A stretch of DNA of 64,000 bases from Bacteroidales bacterium. Its GTDB lineage: Bacteria; Bacteroidota; Bacteroidia; Bacteroidales; Marinilabiliaceae. The notes under the pieces are model-generated. The model worked only from the letters and a program-made list of their open reading frames with translations, searched no databases and was not told where the DNA came from. Positions 61,397 through 64,000 of the stretch are shown piece by piece. The stretch is taken from assembly GCA_004552385.1 (NCBI GenBank), contig SFOL01000001.1, positions 1 to 64,000 of the forward strand. The letters run 5' to 3'. The position numbers were made by a program, and so were the translations under genes. Each line of letters starts with the position of its first letter. Position 1 is the first letter of the stretch.

Positions 61397-61593
61397 ATTT
61401 ATTAACATAAAACAAATAGCTACTGTTCATAACTTATGGGTACATACACGTTTGACTCACAAGGGTATAAGGCATAGCATTGGGTGAACTGAAAAAGTTA
61501 CCGACACCATGTCAATAACATACGGGACTGGCCAAACAATATGCCACATCAAATCATAAATAAGTGACCATCAAGTTCATAAGCTCAAAAGAG

Positions 61594-61633
61594 CATCCGC
61601 CATGCGGCTCAAGCACGAGCCGCATGGCGGATG
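61594..61633 (-). terminator. Terminator of leuC
   Basis: A perfect 17-bp stem (61594-61610 with 61617-61633) with a 6-base loop, 31 bases past the leuC stop codon, followed on the minus strand by CTCTTTTG. It indicates that no leuD follows in this transcript. Confidence 0.85.
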
Positions 61634-61663
61634 AAGATGTTTATAACTTTTCAGCCTTAAAGC

Positions 61664-63058
61664 CTACATCAGCGAGCGAGGATCGGTGACGACGCCAGTT
61701 ACGGCAGCGGCAGCGGCCACGAGCGGACTTGCGAGGATGGTGCGCGAGCCAGGTCCCTGACGCCCCTCGAAGTTACGGTTGCTGGTGGAGACGGCATACT
61801 TGCCCGCAGGCACCTTGTCGTCGTTCATTGCGAGGCATGCAGAGCAACCCGGCTGGCGGATGGCGAAACCAGCCTCCTCAAGAATCTTGTCGATACCCTC
61901 TTCGCGTATCTGCTTGTCGACCATCCAAGAGCCGGGCACGAGCCAGGCTACGACATCGGGGTTCTTCTTGCGGCCTTTGACGATGCTTGCGAAGGCGCGG
62001 AAGTCCTCAATACGTCCGTTGGTGCAGGCTCCGAGGAAGACGTAGTCCACCTTGTGGCCGAGAACCTTCTGCCCAGGCTGGAAGCCCATATAGTCCATCG
62101 ACTTCTGGAAAGAGACGCGCCCTGCCTCATCAATAGAGTCGAGGGTCGGGATTTCGCCGTCGATGGCCATGCCCATTCCGGGGTTGGTACCGTAGGTGAC
62201 CCACGGTGTGATGTCTTCGGCTCGGAAAGTCAGCTCCTTGTCGAAGACGGCGTCGTCACCGCTCTTGAGGGTCTTCCAATAGGCGACGGCCTTATCCCAC
62301 TCCTCGCCTTTGGGAGCGAACTCGCGGCCCTTAATATACTCGAATGTTGTCTCGTCGGGCGCGATGAATCCGCCACGTGCACCCATCTCGATGGAGAGGT
62401 TGCAAAGCGTAAGCCTGCCTTCCATAGAGAGCCCCTTGACGGCGGAGCCGGAGTATTCGATAAAATAGCCCGTGCCGCCCGAGGTGGTGAGCTGAGTCAT
62501 GAGGTAGAGAGCCACGTCTTTAGCCGTGACGCCCTTGCCGAGTTTGCCCTCGACGTTGATTCGCATGGACTTAGGCTTGCTCTGTAGGATGCACTGGCTG
62601 GCCATGACCATCTCGACTTCCGACGTGCCGATGCCGAACGCGACGGCCCCCATGGCTCCATGGGTAGATGTGTGCGAATCGCCGCAGACGAGCGTCATGC
62701 CCGGGAGGGAGAGACCCCGCTCCGGCCCGACGACGTGGATGATGCCATTATGGTCGGAACCCATGGCGAAGTGGCTGAGGCCGAACTCTTTGGCGTTCTT
62801 CGCAAGAGTCTCGACCTGCTTGCGGCCAACGGGATCCTCTATGGGCTTATCCTGATCATGCGTCGGTGTGTTGTGGTCCGGCATGCAGTATATCCTCTCG
62901 GGGCGGAAGCACTTTATGCCGCGTTCGCGGAGCCCCTCGAAGGCCTGCGGGCTTGTGACCTCATGCGCATAGAGTCGGTCGATGTAGAGCTGCGTGGGTC
63001 CGTCCGGCACAATCTGGACTACATGGGAATCCCATATCTTGTCAAAGAGAGTGTTCAT
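61664..63058 (-). CDS. leuC: 3-isopropylmalate dehydratase, large subunit
   Basis: A 464-aa aconitase-family enzyme that isomerises 2- to 3-isopropylmalate in leucine synthesis, together with LeuD. The [4Fe-4S] ligands are Cys345 (ACTNGR), Cys405 and Cys408 (CSAC). Other motifs: [21 protein letters not shown] and [10 protein letters not shown]. Full length. It lies 108 bp after leuA and is followed by a terminator; leuD and leuB are not in the window. Confidence 0.96.
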   Translation of the reverse strand: MNTLFDKIWDSHVVQIVPDGPTQLYIDRLYAHEVTSPQAFEGLRERGIKCFRPERIYCMPDHNTPTHDQDKPIEDPVGRKQVETLAKNAKEFGLSHFAMGSDHNGIIHVVGPERGLSLPGMTLVCGDSHTSTHGAMGAVAFGIGTSEVEMVMASQCILQSKPKSMRINVEGKLGKGVTAKDVALYLMTQLTTSGGTGYFIEYSGSAVKGLSMEGRLTLCNLSIEMGARGGFIAPDETTFEYIKGREFAPKGEEWDKAVAYWKTLKSGDDAVFDKELTFRAEDITPWVTYGTNPGMGMAIDGEIPTLDSIDEAGRVSFQKSMDYMGFQPGQKVLGHKVDYVFLGACTNGRIEDFRAFASIVKGRKKNPDVVAWLVPGSWMVDKQIREEGIDKILEEAGFAIRQPGCSACLAMNDDKVPAGKYAVSTSNRNFEGRQGPGSRTILASPLVAAAAAVTGVVTDPRSLM

Positions 63059-63166
63059 GTATCACTTTGGTTAAAGAGCTGAGCCATACGTCACGGGCAC
63101 GAATGCCTCGTTTGGCCTCGCCTGTTATTTGTTAGGTTTTCTGTGTTCTATCGCGTGGAGGTGTGC

Positions 63167-64000
63167 TTATTTGCTGGAGTGCACCGCATGGAAGCGGTTG
63201 ATGCAGTCGACATAGGCCTCGACGGTCGCGCAGACGATGTCGGTGTTGGCGGCAAAGCCGTAGTAGACATGTCCGTCGTTTTCAACCTGCACGTGCACCT
63301 TGCAAGTGTCGTCGGAGCCTTTGCTGATGCTTTGTATGGTGAGCTCCTTGAGAATCATCGTCCGGTGGATGATGTTCTTGAGGGCGTTGATGGCCGCATC
63401 GACTGGGCCGTTGCCTGTTGCCGCGGCCGTGAACTTCTCGCCAGCTATGTCGAGTCCGATGCTGGCCATGGGCTGCACCCCGACACCGCTGGTGACCTGC
63501 ATGAAGTCTATCTTGACATGGTTGGTCTTGGCGACGTCGGCCCCGACGAGCATGAGCAGATCGTCATCGTTGATCTCCTTCTTCTTGTCGGCGAGTTTGA
63601 GGAACTGCTCGTAAGTAGCGTCGAGCTTCTCACCCTCAATCTTGACTCCGAGCTCTTCGAGCCTGTGGCGGAGCGCCGCGCGCCCGGAGCGTGCTGTGAG
63701 GACGATTGAATTGTCGTCGATGCCGACATCGTGGGGGTCGATGATCTCGTAGGTTGAGACGTTCTTGATGACTCCGTCTTGGTGGATACCGCTGGAGTGA
63801 GCGAACGCGTTGCGACCGACAATGGCCTTATTGGGCTGGACTGGCATGTTCATGAGGCTTGACACCATACGGCTGAGCGGGTAGATGTGCTTAGTGTTAA
63901 TGTTGGTGTCAATGCCGATGCCCTTGTGGCATTTGAGAATCATGACGACCTCCTCGAGCGATGTGTTGCCAGCGCGCTCTCCAATGCCGTTGATGGTGAC
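63167..64000 (-). CDS. leuA: 2-isopropylmalate synthase (3' part)
   Basis: The last 277 codons of leuA; the frame is open to the window edge, so the true start lies beyond 64000. The visible part begins [16 protein letters not shown] in the end of the HMGL-like barrel, passes [12 protein letters not shown] (linker subdomain), and ends with the regulatory dimer domain (about the last 130 residues: [31 protein letters not shown]) that binds leucine. It condenses acetyl-CoA with 2-ketoisovalerate. Precedes leuC in the same orientation. Confidence 0.95.
   Translation of the reverse strand, partial: VTINGIGERAGNTSLEEVVMILKCHKGIGIDTNINTKHIYPLSRMVSSLMNMPVQPNKAIVGRNAFAHSSGIHQDGVIKNVSTYEIIDPHDVGIDDNSIVLTARSGRAALRHRLEELGVKIEGEKLDATYEQFLKLADKKKEINDDDLLMLVGADVAKTNHVKIDFMQVTSGVGVQPMASIGLDIAGEKFTAAATGNGPVDAAINALKNIIHRTMILKELTIQSISKGSDDTCKVHVQVENDGHVYYGFAANTDIVCATVEAYVDCINRFHAVHSSK

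Larger units (their letters stand above)
61229..61663. other. Intergenic region between parA and leuC
   Basis: 435 bp without a gene and clearly more AT-rich than the flanks. It contains the parA -7 element (61270-61277), two TGTTCCACG half-parS-like sequences and the leuC terminator. About 61400-61590 shows no recognised element. Confidence 0.65.

Noticed and set aside
1..64000. CRISPR arrays, tRNA or rRNA genes, insertion sequences, prophage
   Set aside because: No regularly spaced repeats, no transposase or integrase motifs, and no tRNA-like cloverleaf were seen by eye; a dedicated tRNA and ncRNA scan would be needed to exclude small RNAs.

Overview
The window is GC-rich chromosomal DNA from a member of the Bacteroidota, order Bacteroidales. 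The evidence is a SusC/SusD pair with surface-glycan lipoproteins, Bacteroidetes-type -7 elements (TAnnTTTG) in front of many genes, almost no Shine-Dalgarno sequences, a type IX secretion component (PorZ), and lipoproteins with an acidic export signal after the lipid-bearing Cys. A Muribaculaceae- or Prevotella-like gut organism would fit, but the genus is not resolved. No rRNA, tRNA, CRISPR array or insertion sequence was recognised.

Layout. At 0.2-0.8 kb is a short protein resembling a degenerate half of S-adenosylhomocysteine hydrolase. At 1-19.7 kb, all on the minus strand, is a complete xylan utilisation locus in two transcripts. The first is susC, susD, a surface glycan-binding lipoprotein and a GH10 xylanase with two nested binding modules, ending at a strong terminator (10735-10770). 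The second starts at a good promoter (10589-10618) and encodes a GH35-like enzyme, a GH115 alpha-glucuronidase, an SGNH acetylesterase, a GPH-type symporter, a second GH10 xylanase and a GH43. Long xylan would be bound and cut at the surface, imported by SusCD, stripped of glucuronate and acetate, shortened in the periplasm and taken into the cytoplasm. No hybrid two-component regulator is present. At 20.2-23.4 kb is carB, followed by a small secreted protein that has apparently lost its stop codon and an orphan multidomain pectinesterase.

At 27.6-37.6 kb is the most unusual part: a minus-strand operon with an outer-membrane barrel, an imelysin lipoprotein with reversed domain order, a di-heme (DHOR) lipoprotein, an O/P-type porin, a mono-heme lipoprotein and a double-RidA protein. 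Divergent to it is ccsBA, the cytochrome c synthase that would attach those hemes. The three lipoproteins carry surface-export signals, which suggests an outer-surface iron or redox system.

At 37.7-43.9 kb on the plus strand are recJ, an aminopeptidase P, a Ppx/GppA phosphatase, a sigma-54 activator with no DNA-binding domain, and an unknown protein. At 43.9-49.7 kb are porZ-rdgB, a tandem universal stress protein and a membrane class III adenylate cyclase. At 49.8-54.8 kb are a malic enzyme-phosphotransacetylase fusion and an acyl ligase-ACP-acyltransferase fusion. At 55-61.2 kb are rpoN-PAP2-ispD and parA-parB-DUF5683-comB. At 61.7-64 kb are leuC and the 3' part of leuA, which runs off the window.
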